Numbered from the stretch's first letter, positions 26,301-35,246 are shown. The stretch is 64,000 nt of DNA from an uncultured Flavihumibacter sp. (GCA_902168105.1 CABHOY010000071.1:62001-126000), one strand, 5' to 3'. Translations and numbers: made by a program. The notes: a model not told the origin generated them from the sequence alone.

Positions 26301-26328
26301 AAAAAAGGAGATCATTTCTGATCTCCTT
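26301..26328 (-). terminator. Terminator of tRNA-Pro
   Basis: On the reverse strand AAGGAGATCA-GAAA-TGATCTCCTT is followed by TTTTG. It begins four bases after the tRNA 3' end. Confidence 0.85.
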
Positions 26329-26331
26329 CTG

Positions 26332-26405
26332 TCGGGGCGGCAGGATTCGAACCTGCGACCTCCTGCTCCCAAAGCAGGCGCGATACCGGGCTACGCTACG
26401 CCCCG
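26332..26405 (-). tRNA. tRNA-Pro (anticodon UGG)
   Basis: The 74-nt reverse-strand sequence folds as a cloverleaf. The acceptor stem is CGGGGCG/CGCCCCG with discriminator A, and the D-stem is GCG/CGC. The anticodon stem CCTGC/GCAGG holds loop TTTGGGA (anticodon TGG). The T-arm is GCAGG-TTCGAAT-CCTGC. CCA is not encoded. It lies at the edge of a stretch of broken mobile or defence genes, and tRNA genes are frequent integration sites. Confidence 0.97.
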
Positions 26406-26456
26406 AGCCCTTTAAACATCTTGCTTTGTTGCCATCGCTTTCGATGTTTGGGATTG

Positions 26457-26464
26457 CAAAGGTA
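26457..26464 (-). promoter_or_regulatory. TAnnTTTG -7 element of tRNA-Pro
   Basis: The reverse strand reads TACCTTTG, an exact consensus match about 52 bases before the mature tRNA 5' end, leaving a short 5' leader for RNase P. Confidence 0.65.
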
Positions 26465-26598
26465 GGCGATTTTTTGAATTAACCAAAAATGATTCAAAAA
26501 AAATATCAAAAATTTTAAAATAACTTTCGGACGCCATCAGTGAGATGCATTTTAAAAACGGGAAAACACGCACTCACACTGGGAAAATAAAGAATTCT

Positions 26599-29052
26599 AT
26601 GAGCCTTGCTAAACTATTCTGCCTGGGCAGCCTGTTACTCGCCCTCCAATCCTATGGACAAACAAAAAAATTGCCGCTGGTCAGAGAACAACTGTTCGAC
26701 GACAACTGGCGGTTCAAAAAAAACCGGCTGAACGGAGCAGAGAAACCAGAATATCCCGATGCCGACTGGCGAATACTGCACCTGCCGCACGACTGGGCGA
26801 TAGAAGACCTTCCCGGGCAGAACGATAGCACCATCATCGGCCCCTTTAACAAATACAGTCCGTCCCAGGAGCACGGCGCCTATGTTGTAGGCGGCATCGC
26901 CTGGTACCGTAAACAATTCACCTTGCCTTCCCTCCCTGAGGGACAGACCATTGCGATCCGTTTTGAGGGCGTTTACATGGACAGCGATGTCTGGATCAAC
27001 GGGCACCATCTTGGCAACCACCCATATGGATACACGCCCTTTACCTACGATCTGACGCCTTATCTCGCAGCTGCCGGACAAACGAACGTCATAGCTGTAA
27101 GAGTAAAAAATGAGGGCCTCAATTCCCGTTGGTATACTGGTGCGGGTATCTACCGGCATGTTCACCTGGTAATGCCCCCACCCGTACACCTGGTAAAAGA
27201 CGGCATTTTCATTACCAGTCCCGAGGCCGGAACACAGAAAGCCGTTCTGCAGGTCACCTCGGCCATGACAGGCAGCGGAAAAACAGCAACCCAACGCATG
27301 CTGCAGATCCGGCTGAAGGATAGTACCGGTCTGGTAGTCGCGGATGCCATGCAACCCGTGACGATCACCCCAGGCGATACTACCATCATTACTAAACAAC
27401 TCACGGTAAATAATCCGTCCTTGTGGTCACCAGGAAGACCGTACCTCTATACCACCGAGATCAGACTGCTGGATACCACGAATGTGAAGGCTAAAATCAC
27501 CACAGACCAACTGGTAGTCAATACAGGTATCCGGAAAATCAGTATAAACGCCCATAACGGGCTCACCATCAATGGGGAGAAAGTCCTGCTTAAAGGCGGC
27601 TGCCTGCATCACGACAACGGACTATTAGGAGCCGCAGCCTTTGACAGGGCCGAGGAAAGAAAAGTGGAACTGATGAAGGCTTACGGTTTCAATGCTATCC
27701 GCACCAGCCATAATCCGCCTTCCGAAAAATTCCTGGAAGCCTGCGACAGGTTAGGCATGCTGGTGATAGACGAGGCTTTTGATATGTGGATGGAACAAAA
27801 ACAACCGCTGGATTATCACCGGTTCTTCAAAGACTGGTGGCAGCGTGACCTGCAAAGTATGATACTGCGTGACAGGAATCATCCAAGCATCATCATGTGG
27901 AGCATCGGAAATGAGATCCCGGAACGGGTGGACCCTCCCGGCCTGGCAATTACCCGTCAGATGGTAAAAGAGATCCGGAGAATGGATAGCACCCGTGCTA
28001 TTACTGAAGCAGAAAACGATTTCCAGGGACGGCCATTTACCTGGGAGGCTACAGACGCCTCTTTTGCATTGCTGGATGTAGCTGGTTACAACTATCAATG
28101 GTACAGCTATGCAATCGACAAAAAACGCGTACCAGGCCGTGTAGTGTATGGATCAGAAACACTTCCCGGAGAGTTGTACAACTCCTGGAACCAGGTACAG
28201 GGTCTGCCCTTTGTGATCGGCGATTTCGTATGGACCGCCATGGATTACCTGGGAGAAGCCGGCATTGGACACAGCACCTATACCGGCAGCGGTTCCGGTA
28301 GGCTTACCTTCCCCTGGTTCAATGCCTGGTGTGGCGACATAGACCTCATTGGCAATAAAAAACCCCAGTCTTATTACCGGGATGTGGTATGGGCAAACAG
28401 CCCTGTTGAAATGCTGGTGCATACACCCGTACCCAAAGGGCAGGAAGAAAAGGTGAGTAAATGGGGATGGCCAGACGAAGTGCCCTCCTGGACCTGGCCG
28501 GGAATGAAAGATAGTACCATGCAGGTGCGGGTATTCACACGGGCGAAGAAAGTTAGCCTGGTATTGAATGACCTGCGTGTAGCGACAAAAACCGTATCAG
28601 ACAGTATACCCCTCACCGTTACTTTTGATCTTCCCTATGTTCCCGGAGCGCTGACTGCATTCGCATATGACAGCAAGGGTAATGAGGTCGGCGTTAAAAC
28701 CCTGGTCGTGACCGAGCCGCCGTCAGCTATCAGGTTAACAGCCGACCGTAAACAGATATCTTCAGACCCCGGCGCTCTTGTCTATGTAAATGTGGATGTT
28801 GTCGATGTATTGGGAAATATTATACCAAATGCGAATTTCCCATTAAAGATCACCGTCAGCGGACACGGAACTTTGGCAGCTGCCGGAAGCGCCTGTCCAA
28901 ATTGTCCCGCCAGTTTCCAACAACCTGCCCTGACTACGTTCAGAGGGCGCGGATTGGCCATTTTAAGAGCAGATGGACGACAAGGCAATATAACACTCCA
29001 GGTAGAAGGCGATGGTCTAAAAACGGCTAAAATTAGCATCCGGACGAAATAG
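26599..29052 (+). CDS. Glycoside hydrolase family 2 (beta-galactosidase-like), exported
   Basis: This 817-residue enzyme starts with a signal peptide (MSLAKLFCLGSLLLALQSYG). It then has a sugar-binding jelly-roll (about 35-190, DDNWRFKKN, WYRKQFTLP, DVWINGHHLG), an Ig-like sandwich, and a TIM barrel. RTSHNPPS leads into MWSIGNEIPER with acid/base E439, and VYGSETLPG carries the nucleophile E520. C-terminal Ig-like domains of the DUF4982 and BIG kind follow (about 590-817). It should release beta-linked galactose or a related sugar. The frame also allows ATG 26545; the extra 18 residues are basic and unlike a signal, so the later start is preferred. Confidence 0.88.
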   Translation: MSLAKLFCLGSLLLALQSYGQTKKLPLVREQLFDDNWRFKKNRLNGAEKPEYPDADWRILHLPHDWAIEDLPGQNDSTIIGPFNKYSPSQEHGAYVVGGIAWYRKQFTLPSLPEGQTIAIRFEGVYMDSDVWINGHHLGNHPYGYTPFTYDLTPYLAAAGQTNVIAVRVKNEGLNSRWYTGAGIYRHVHLVMPPPVHLVKDGIFITSPEAGTQKAVLQVTSAMTGSGKTATQRMLQIRLKDSTGLVVADAMQPVTITPGDTTIITKQLTVNNPSLWSPGRPYLYTTEIRLLDTTNVKAKITTDQLVVNTGIRKISINAHNGLTINGEKVLLKGGCLHHDNGLLGAAAFDRAEERKVELMKAYGFNAIRTSHNPPSEKFLEACDRLGMLVIDEAFDMWMEQKQPLDYHRFFKDWWQRDLQSMILRDRNHPSIIMWSIGNEIPERVDPPGLAITRQMVKEIRRMDSTRAITEAENDFQGRPFTWEATDASFALLDVAGYNYQWYSYAIDKKRVPGRVVYGSETLPGELYNSWNQVQGLPFVIGDFVWTAMDYLGEAGIGHSTYTGSGSGRLTFPWFNAWCGDIDLIGNKKPQSYYRDVVWANSPVEMLVHTPVPKGQEEKVSKWGWPDEVPSWTWPGMKDSTMQVRVFTRAKKVSLVLNDLRVATKTVSDSIPLTVTFDLPYVPGALTAFAYDSKGNEVGVKTLVVTEPPSAIRLTADRKQISSDPGALVYVNVDVVDVLGNIIPNANFPLKITVSGHGTLAAAGSACPNCPASFQQPALTTFRGRGLAILRADGRQGNITLQVEGDGLKTAKISIRTK

Positions 29053-29054
29053 GC

Positions 29055-29135
29055 TTGCTTCGACTCTGCATCTTCTCTGCTTCGTCTCTGCCCGGTCTCT
29101 CCTTGTTCGACGCTTCTTCGACGCTTGTTCGACCA
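29055..29135. repeat. Pyrimidine-rich degenerate short tandem repeat
   Basis: Directly after the GH2 stop, the plus strand has a strongly C/T-biased run with recurring units. CTTCGACTCTGC and CTTCGTCTCTGC are near copies, and TTCGACGCTT occurs twice, with TTCGACC as a third partial copy, at 11-12 base spacing. It is not coding in any convincing frame. Strand bias recalls the arms of the 993-1107 palindrome, but the units differ. Confidence 0.6.
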
Positions 29136-29158
29136 ATACTTCACAGTCAAATTGACAC

Positions 29159-29194
29159 ATCATACCAGTTGGATGTTTATTCAACTGGTATGAT
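29159..29194. terminator. Terminator hairpin between converging genes
   Basis: ATCATACCAGTTG pairs perfectly with CAACTGGTATGAT (13 bp, ten-base loop) between the GH2 gene and the minus-strand YoaK gene. Confidence 0.75.
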
Positions 29195-29208
29195 CTTAAC
29201 AATGATCT

Positions 29209-29937
29209 TCAGGCTGTCCACCACTTCCTGATACGGTGAAGTAATACCGGATATATGTCATAAAGAAGGATAGTGCTCAGGATAAATGGGATCACAAAAA
29301 AAGTGGTCATCCCGATCAGGCCAAATAGGTAACCGCCTATTAATCCTCCGATAATAAAAAAAGCAAGTACGGTAACACGGATATAAATCTTATCTTTGAG
29401 TTCACGGGTTCTCTTAACATGCGGATGTAACAGATCTGACAATTCTCCCGCCAGGTCAGTGATCAATCCGGTAAGATGGGACGTTTTGATCAATCCTCCG
29501 GAAATCCTCGATACCAACCCATTCTGCAACCCCATACAAAATAACACCGCTCCCGTTACAGCCTCCCGCTGAAAATCACTCATACTACCCACGTCATTCC
29601 CGTAGAAAGCTACTGCCAGCAAAATAACGATCTCCAGTACTATTGGTGTGGAATGCGCTACATAGGTACTCCGGTAATCGAGCGATTTGACAATGAAGTT
29701 GGACACAAAGGCGCCGAAGAAGAACATGAATAACCAATATAACACCGTGTACACTTCGCCTATGTCCTGCTCCGTGATCTTTCCCGCCAGTGTGGCTACG
29801 TGCCCTGTTATGTTGGACACAAAAGACAGGAAAGCGATCACGCCTACCACATTGGTCATGCCGGCCACAGAAGCTGTAGAAGATGCCAGCATCAGATTCT
29901 TTTTAAGGCTGCGCTGACCGGAAATTTCACGAAGCAT
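29209..29937 (-). CDS. YoaK family (DUF1275) membrane protein
   Basis: This 242-residue integral membrane protein has about six hydrophobic segments. Family features are the NVVGVIAFLSFVSNITGHVATLAG start, FFFGAFVSNF, and GLQNGLVSRISGGLIKTSHLTGLITDLAGEL in the centre. The last gives the conserved TGxxTDLG-type pattern. DUF1275 proteins are thought to be transporters, but their substrates are unknown. An upstream ATG at 29967 is open, but the ATG at 29937 (MLREISGQ) fits family length better. It is divergent from the Bcr/CflA transporter gene. Confidence 0.85.
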   Translation of the reverse strand: MLREISGQRSLKKNLMLASSTASVAGMTNVVGVIAFLSFVSNITGHVATLAGKITEQDIGEVYTVLYWLFMFFFGAFVSNFIVKSLDYRSTYVAHSTPIVLEIVILLAVAFYGNDVGSMSDFQREAVTGAVLFCMGLQNGLVSRISGGLIKTSHLTGLITDLAGELSDLLHPHVKRTRELKDKIYIRVTVLAFFIIGGLIGGYLFGLIGMTTFFVIPFILSTILLYDIYPVLLHRIRKWWTA

Positions 29938-30052
29938 ACAAAGAAGTTGGTTGATGAGATAATGCATCCGACAAGAGTAATGCCAGTATTTTATTAAATC
30001 CCCTTCATCCTATCAAGGGAGAGATAGATTGGGATTTCCCGATATGTTTAGA

Positions 30053-30060
30053 TAATTTTG
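30053..30060 (+). promoter_or_regulatory. TAnnTTTG -7 element of the Bcr/CflA gene
   Basis: TAATTTTG matches the consensus exactly, 19 bases before ATG 30079, predicting a leader of roughly 12 bases. It also rules against the upstream TTG (30058) as the start. Confidence 0.6.
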
Positions 30061-30078
30061 CAAACTCAAACACTAAGA

Positions 30079-31320
30079 ATGGAAGCTAAAATGACCGCCC
30101 GGCAATATTGGTCGCTGATACTAATACTAGGAACAATGACGGCCCTCGGGCCTTTTTCAATCGATATGTACCTTTCCGGTTACCAGGCCATTGCCGAGGA
30201 CCTTCATACGACAACAGCCAGGATCGGACTTTCACTCGCCAGTTATTTCATCGGCATATCTGCAGGTCAGCTGTTATACGGCCCGCTACTCGATCGTTTC
30301 GGAAGAAAGAAACCGCTTTACGCAGGATTAATCGTTTATATGCTGGCTTCTGCGGGTTGTATAGTGGCTAAGTCGCTCGACTTTTTCGTAGCCGTACGTT
30401 TTATCCAGGCGGTGGGCAGCTGCGCTGCTGCTGTCGCATCTGTAGCAATGGTACGTGACTTCTTCCCGATAAAGGACAGTGCAAAGGTATTTGCCCTGCT
30501 GATGCTCGTGGTAGCGGCTTCCCCTATGCTTGCGCCAACTATAGGCGGCTTTATCACTGCGGCATGGGGCTGGCAGGTAATATTCGTCGTGTTAGGGCTG
30601 CTTGGATTATTTGTGATGCTCGCCTGCTTTTTCTTCCTGCCGGAAAGCCATCAGCCAGATACCTCCATGTCCCTGAAACCAGGGCCTATCATTAACGGTT
30701 TCTGGTCGGTAATGCGGGAACCGCAGTTTTATACCTACGCGTTAACGGGGGCGCTCGCCTTCTCCGGATTATTCGTGTACGTATCTTCTTCCCCAGTGGT
30801 GTTTATGAATATCTTTCATGTATCTGAACACAACTTCGGCTGGATCTTCGCAGGATTGTCTGTAGGATTTATCGGGTCCAGTCAGTTGAACAGCCTGACC
30901 TTACGCTATTTCAGCAGTGAACAGATCACCCGTATAGCACTGTTCGGACAGGCCCTTGTAGGGATCGTGTTCTGTATCTCGACCTATATGGGATGGCTGG
31001 GATTAGGCTCCACCATTTTCATGCTGTTCCTTTTCTTAAGCTGCCTGGGATTTGTAAATCCGAATGCATCCGCGCTCAGTATTGCACCTTTCAAAAAGAA
31101 TGCAGGAAGTGCGGCCGCTTTAATGGGCGCTTTACAGATGGGTATCGGCGGACTGGCCTCTACGATCGCCGCACTGTTTGATATGACGACTGCGGTACCG
31201 ATGACCGTTATTATGGCTTGTACAGCTATATTATCGCTGACGATGCTGCTGGCAGGACGTGCACGCATCACCAATCCTGTTTTATTGCAGGAAGGAGGTG
31301 AAGCTGTCGTCATTCACTAA
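30079..31320 (+). CDS. Bcr/CflA-type MFS drug-efflux transporter
   Basis: This 413-residue protein has 12 predicted membrane spans. Family marks are LGPFSIDMYLSGYQAIAEDL in span 1, the MFS loop motif LLDRFGRKKPLY between spans 2 and 3, and SPMLAPTIGGFI in span 5, characteristic of Bcr/CflA drug-proton antiporters. Likely cargo includes bicyclomycin-like, sulfonamide or phenicol compounds, but specificity is not readable. ATG 30079 (MEAKMTARQYW) is placed just behind the promoter. A terminator follows. Confidence 0.9.
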   Translation: MEAKMTARQYWSLILILGTMTALGPFSIDMYLSGYQAIAEDLHTTTARIGLSLASYFIGISAGQLLYGPLLDRFGRKKPLYAGLIVYMLASAGCIVAKSLDFFVAVRFIQAVGSCAAAVASVAMVRDFFPIKDSAKVFALLMLVVAASPMLAPTIGGFITAAWGWQVIFVVLGLLGLFVMLACFFFLPESHQPDTSMSLKPGPIINGFWSVMREPQFYTYALTGALAFSGLFVYVSSSPVVFMNIFHVSEHNFGWIFAGLSVGFIGSSQLNSLTLRYFSSEQITRIALFGQALVGIVFCISTYMGWLGLGSTIFMLFLFLSCLGFVNPNASALSIAPFKKNAGSAAALMGALQMGIGGLASTIAALFDMTTAVPMTVIMACTAILSLTMLLAGRARITNPVLLQEGGEAVVIH

Positions 31321-31342
31321 AACATTTTACTGAATACTAATT

Positions 31343-31371
31343 AAAAAGACGCCTTCCCGGCGTCTTTTTTT
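31343..31371 (+). terminator. Intrinsic terminator of the transporter gene
   Basis: AAAAAGACGCC-TTCCC-GGCGTCTTTTTTT, an 11-bp stem with a T-run, 22 bases past the stop. Confidence 0.93.
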
Positions 31372-31428
31372 GTCTGCTGACATAGGTTTGTCATCCACAA
31401 TCCCTTTTTTTGCATAAAAAACCACGAT

Positions 31429-31917
31429 ATGCAAGCTATTCAACCCTCACCCACTTCCTCTCATCATGACTTCGACTTTCTCTCCGGGCAATGGCATGTC
31501 CGTAACCGCAAGCTGAAAAGCCGTTTAGACGGGTGTACTGAATGGGATGAATTTGACGCAACACAGAATATGCGCCTCGTATTACATGGCATCGGCAATA
31601 CCGATATCCTGTCTGCCACTGTTAATGATCAACCTTTTGAAGGAATGACCCTTCGCCTGTTCAATCCGGCCAGCAGGTTATGGAGCATCTACTGGGCCGA
31701 TAGTAACAGGGGCGTACTGGAACCGCCGGTATTAGGATCTTTTACAGGAGATACTGGATTATTCTTCACTGAAGACGTATTCAACGGCCAGAATATCCTC
31801 GTGAAATTTAACTGGGACAAAACCGATCCGGAGGCGCCGGTATGGAGCCAGGCATTCTCTGCAGATGATGGCATTACCTGGGAATGGAACTGGTATATGT
31901 ATTTCACACGTATGTAG
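31429..31917 (+). CDS. DUF1579-like beta-barrel protein
   Basis: This 162-residue cytoplasmic protein begins with HDFDFLSGQWHVRNRKLKSR and has a beta-rich body (MTLRLFNPASRLWSIYWAD, VWSQAFSADDGITWEWNW). The start FDFLxGxWxVxxR is shared with DUF1579 and similar lipocalin-like single-domain proteins, which may bind small hydrophobic ligands. No catalytic residues are evident. Function is unknown. Confidence 0.7.
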   Translation: MQAIQPSPTSSHHDFDFLSGQWHVRNRKLKSRLDGCTEWDEFDATQNMRLVLHGIGNTDILSATVNDQPFEGMTLRLFNPASRLWSIYWADSNRGVLEPPVLGSFTGDTGLFFTEDVFNGQNILVKFNWDKTDPEAPVWSQAFSADDGITWEWNWYMYFTRM

Positions 31918-31965
31918 CAACTGCCTTACGAAAAAGATACTATCTTGCAGTCAGCCATATGTCCT

Positions 31966-32718
31966 ATGAAACAGACCTTCTTATTTCTGCTTGCCCTATT
32001 AAGCTTTCAATGCAACAGGCACTCTGCCAATAAGAACTTCGATCTGAAGATCAATGTAGATATCGGTAGCTATAAGTATACTAGTCATCCGGTTACAGAA
32101 GCTGAGTTCCATGTATTAAAGCTCAATATCGCCAAAACATGGCCACAGCAAATACTGGCCAGCGGCAGGACCACCACTGCCAGGGAGCACGAAGCAACAC
32201 CTGTACTGCGTTCAAAATATACAATACAAGAATATATCCGTATTGCAAATGATATGGAGACCTTCAAAAAAGAACTGGTTGCTCCCGGTGAATATCTGAA
32301 AAGTACTGCGGCTTCACCGGAAATAGCGGTGCTGGAACATAACAAAGTATTCGCATCACTGTCAGACGAATGTATAGCCGAACCCGTTAACTATAGTGAT
32401 CTGATCATTACAGCTATGCAGGGCATCCTGGCTGACAATCATATCAAACTGGAGATCTGTTATGGTTTCAAACAGATCTCCACCTTTGAAACCAAGTATA
32501 CTATCTATGCTAAACTGAATAACATCCTTCACACTGTTACCTTCATTAATACCAGGGGGTGCATGCCCGATAATACCGCCATTTACCTCTTACTGAATAA
32601 AGTGCTGATGAGCACTGATATTAAGGAACGACTGGTCCGGTACAGCGATCACAATAGCCTGGTATTTGTACAACCGGCCAGGTATGAACGACTGGCAAGA
32701 AGACTGGCACAACCCTGA
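31966..32718 (+). CDS. Hypothetical exported protein (250 aa)
   Basis: I do not recognise this protein. The ATG at 31966 opens a signal sequence (MKQTFLFLLALLSFQCNRH) with a possible but weak lipobox at Cys16. The frame itself extends back to a TTG at 31945. The mature part has a helical middle (YIRIANDMETFKKEL) and beta-like C-terminal half with C-containing loops (RGCMPDNTAIYLLLNK). It lies 48 bases after the DUF1579-like gene on the same strand. Confidence 0.65.
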   Translation: MKQTFLFLLALLSFQCNRHSANKNFDLKINVDIGSYKYTSHPVTEAEFHVLKLNIAKTWPQQILASGRTTTAREHEATPVLRSKYTIQEYIRIANDMETFKKELVAPGEYLKSTAASPEIAVLEHNKVFASLSDECIAEPVNYSDLIITAMQGILADNHIKLEICYGFKQISTFETKYTIYAKLNNILHTVTFINTRGCMPDNTAIYLLLNKVLMSTDIKERLVRYSDHNSLVFVQPARYERLARRLAQP

Positions 32719-32790
32719 TATCACAGCTTCCACTGCTGCCAGGTGAATGTAAAATTTTATACATTCACAGTATAAACACGTTTGAAAAAG

Positions 32791-33858
32791 ATGACCATGT
32801 CAATAACCGGTACCCCCGTAGCCCTCCTCTATCAGGCGCAGCAACCGCCTGCCCGGAATGGTATTCTCAAACCCATGAAACCAGGCGGCTATTCAGACAG
32901 TGGAGCAGATATCGCCTATGCGCTACGCGAACAACAAGTGCCTGTAAGCACCCCGGCAATTCACCCACAGCTCTCTATTGACCTCGATTGGGTTTTTCCC
33001 GATACAGAAGCCGGCATATTACACGCCCTGGCCAAAGGAGCGCAGGTATTGTGGCTGAATACTATTTTATATAACGGTCATCCGGTAGAAGCTTTTCTGA
33101 AAAAAGGCATTGCAGCAGTTGGACAACTGCCACGTAATACCGACCTATATGATGATAAATGGACGACCAATAAACTATTGCAGAAAAATAACCTGCCTAT
33201 TCCGCCCGCAGTGCTGATCAGCAGGGATAACCTGTACGATTACCAGCTGGCCTTTCCCTTTCCGGTAGTGGCCAAGCCTATACGCGGCAGAGGCAGTGAA
33301 GGCGTCAGAGTAGCGTATACGCAGGCCGAGCTGGATGCAGTACTCGAAGAGATATTCGATGAAGATAAATATGGCAGTGCTGTTTATGTAGAAAAATTTC
33401 TGTCAGGACAGGAAGTGACCATTACGGTAATGCCCCCTGGCAAATACGTGATCAATGATGTTTGCCAGGAAAAGATCAACTACTGGAGCCTGCCGGCGGT
33501 AGAGCGTTTTAATCACCAAGAGGGTATCGCTCCTTATAACGAGACTGTTGCTGTTGTCAATAACAGCAGGGTATTGGACGAGGCCCGGTTAAAATCACAA
33601 AAACTTGTTACTCTTTGTAAACAATGCGAATCTGCTGCCGCACTGGTAGGTGCAAAAGCACCTGTAAGAATAGATTGCAGGCAGGATGAGCAGGGAGACT
33701 ATTTCCTGTTCGACCTGAATATGAAACCCAATATGACCGGAGCTACCCGTCCGCACAGACAGGACCAGGACAGCTTATCTGCGTTGGCCGCACGGAGAAT
33801 AGGATGGAGCTTCCCAGACCTGCTGGTAAATATGCTGCGCCAGCAATGGCGATTGTAA
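32791..33858 (+). CDS. ATP-grasp ligase, D-Ala-D-Ala ligase-like
   Basis: This protein of about 355 residues is an ATP-grasp enzyme. FPVVAKPIRGRGSEGVRVA is the ATP-binding lysine and glycine loop (about 157-175), VYVEKFLSGQEVTITVMP carries the hinge and grasp strand, and VRIDCRQDEQGDYFLFDLNM plus KPNMTGATRP give the metal-binding acids (D and N). It resembles D-alanine-D-alanine ligases and Bacteroidota proteins annotated as biotin carboxylase-like. The amino-acid or peptide substrate is unknown. The frame opens with TTG 32782; ATG 32791 or 32797 is likelier. CACGTTTG, one base off the -7 consensus, is just upstream. Confidence 0.8.
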   Translation: MTMSITGTPVALLYQAQQPPARNGILKPMKPGGYSDSGADIAYALREQQVPVSTPAIHPQLSIDLDWVFPDTEAGILHALAKGAQVLWLNTILYNGHPVEAFLKKGIAAVGQLPRNTDLYDDKWTTNKLLQKNNLPIPPAVLISRDNLYDYQLAFPFPVVAKPIRGRGSEGVRVAYTQAELDAVLEEIFDEDKYGSAVYVEKFLSGQEVTITVMPPGKYVINDVCQEKINYWSLPAVERFNHQEGIAPYNETVAVVNNSRVLDEARLKSQKLVTLCKQCESAAALVGAKAPVRIDCRQDEQGDYFLFDLNMKPNMTGATRPHRQDQDSLSALAARRIGWSFPDLLVNMLRQQWRL

Positions 33859-34224
33859 TTACCGGGCTAAACCGAGCGTGAATGATTGCTCCTGAGGCAA
33901 TGAGAAAACTTTTGTCTTCTGTTTTCTCAGCTCTTTGTATAACCCGAGGAGATCTGTTACAGTGAGGTCCCTTATATTGTTGAAGACCAGCTCATGCTGT
34001 TCCTTCGTTGTTTCAAGTACATGATAATACTCGCGGATGTTGCGGAAGATGCGCAACAACAGAACAGACACTACAGGATTTCTGTCCACCCGCTGATTAG
34101 CGAGATGCCTGGAGGTTAACAAAGTTCCGGCATTCATTAATGCCACCCTCAGTTCAAAAAGACTGCCGGTATTGGTATACTGCATTGTCTCCAGCTGTGC
34201 TCTTATTTTCAGGATTTCGTACAT
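33859..34224 (-). CDS. Hypothetical helical protein (121 aa)
   Basis: I do not recognise this protein. It is predicted all-helical, with no signal or membrane segment once ATG 34224 (MYEILKIRAQ) is used; the upstream extension to 34311 is hydrophobic and AT-rich. It is basic in the middle (RHLANQRVDRNP, RIFRNIREYYHVLE) and contains KELRKQKTKVFSL near the end. It ends right at the stop of the convergent ATP-grasp gene with no gap. Confidence 0.6.
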   Translation of the reverse strand: MYEILKIRAQLETMQYTNTGSLFELRVALMNAGTLLTSRHLANQRVDRNPVVSVLLLRIFRNIREYYHVLETTKEQHELVFNNIRDLTVTDLLGLYKELRKQKTKVFSLPQEQSFTLGLAR

Positions 34225-34381
34225 GTGTATTGGATAACATTGTTTTTCAAATATTACACCAATACACATATCAATAATATCTACAAATAAAATGGTCAAA
34301 ACTGCAAACAAACCATCAAAATAGTATCACAACTCTCTAAGGATCGTTTCCAACCTGTCTACAGATAACCACGCACGTGGA

Positions 34382-34678
34382 CTACCTGACTTTCAGTTTT
34401 TCGAGCATTTCATCCGTAAATGCTTCAGCGGACGCCCCATAAGCCGTTACCAATACTCCTTTCATACCGTCGGTAGATTCAATGGCGTAAACTGCCGCCT
34501 CATCAGACGGGTCTGTATCGCCTTCATAACGGTACACGTCAACAATGCTGAATTCATTTACCCCTATTTTGCTACCTCCATTTACAAGGAAATTCCCTTC
34601 CAGGTTAAAATCGATTGTATACCCCTGACGTTTTAGAGAATTGATAGCATTGGAGACGGTGTCATAATGGTATTCCAT
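34382..34678 (-). CDS. Small acidic protein (98 aa)
   Basis: This 98-residue protein resembles the small Bacteroidota proteins often labelled phosphoribosylpyrophosphate synthetase on weak similarity; it has none of the PRPP-binding motifs, so I do not carry that name over. It begins MEYHYDTVSNAINSLKRQGY, then beta strands with DFNLEGNFLV and VDVYRYEGDTDPSDEA. ATG 34678 is chosen because the extension to 34735 overlaps the upstream gene. It lies 26 bases beyond that gene, on the same strand, and is probably in its operon. Confidence 0.65.
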   Translation of the reverse strand: MEYHYDTVSNAINSLKRQGYTIDFNLEGNFLVNGGSKIGVNEFSIVDVYRYEGDTDPSDEAAVYAIESTDGMKGVLVTAYGASAEAFTDEMLEKLKVR

Positions 34679-34704
34679 ATTTAGTATTTTGAAGAATGAA
34701 TAAT

Positions 34705-35190
34705 TTAGTTGGTCCCTGTCCGGCTTTTCTTCCACATTGGCTGTATCTTCAATAGCTTTATCAGATAGATGACCAGGAAAATAAGCTCCAGCCGGAACGA
34801 AGCTATAAAGGCGCCCCTACCGAACATTGCATATGCGCCAACAAAAAGGCACACAATGATTCCTACTGCTGCATCGATCAACCCTGCTTCCATCGCCCAG
34901 TCCTTTTCAAATAACAATCCATAAGCGGCGGTCCCTTTTAAGAAGAACAACGCTAACACTGCCAGCGTAATGAAAGAAGTACGATCGTTGCTCTCCAATC
35001 CATACAAGGAAACGTTGTAGCTTGTGTCCAAAATAAACATTAATGGATATAATGCGACCGCAATTACCGCCATGAATAAAAAGATATAACTGAATACTTT
35101 CAACCACCAGGTTAACAGTGTCCTTCTCTTTGGCAACATTAACTCTTCCAGGTCATTCAGTTGGTCGGCGATGATAGATTTGTCTTCCAT
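34705..35190 (-). CDS. Four-span membrane protein (161 aa)
   Basis: The family is unknown to me. A short cytoplasmic head (MEDKSIIADQLNDLEELMLP) precedes about four hydrophobic spans: VFSYIFLFMAVIAVALYPLMF, ITLAVLALFFLKGTAAYGLL, IDAAVGIIVCLFVGAYAMF and LELIFLVIYLIKLLKI. The C-terminus is basic. The start at 35190 is supported by an exact -7 element 25 bases upstream, which lies inside the longer frame (to 35217). It leads a two-gene unit with the 98-residue protein. Confidence 0.7.
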   Translation of the reverse strand: MEDKSIIADQLNDLEELMLPKRRTLLTWWLKVFSYIFLFMAVIAVALYPLMFILDTSYNVSLYGLESNDRTSFITLAVLALFFLKGTAAYGLLFEKDWAMEAGLIDAAVGIIVCLFVGAYAMFGRGAFIASFRLELIFLVIYLIKLLKIQPMWKKSRTGTN

Positions 35191-35214
35191 ATATTCACAT
35201 ATTAAGGCCTTAAG

Positions 35215-35222
35215 CAAATATA
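35215..35222 (-). promoter_or_regulatory. TAnnTTTG -7 element of the four-span protein gene
   Basis: The reverse strand reads TATATTTG, an exact match, 25 bases before ATG 35190. It decides against the upstream in-frame start at 35217. Confidence 0.6.
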
Positions 35223-35246
35223 CGAACTACCACTGCAGCCATAACC

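Noticed and set aside
34382..34678. Phosphoribosylpyrophosphate synthetase
   Set aside because: Small Bacteroidota proteins of this kind are sometimes given that name, but at 98 residues it lacks every PRPP synthetase motif.
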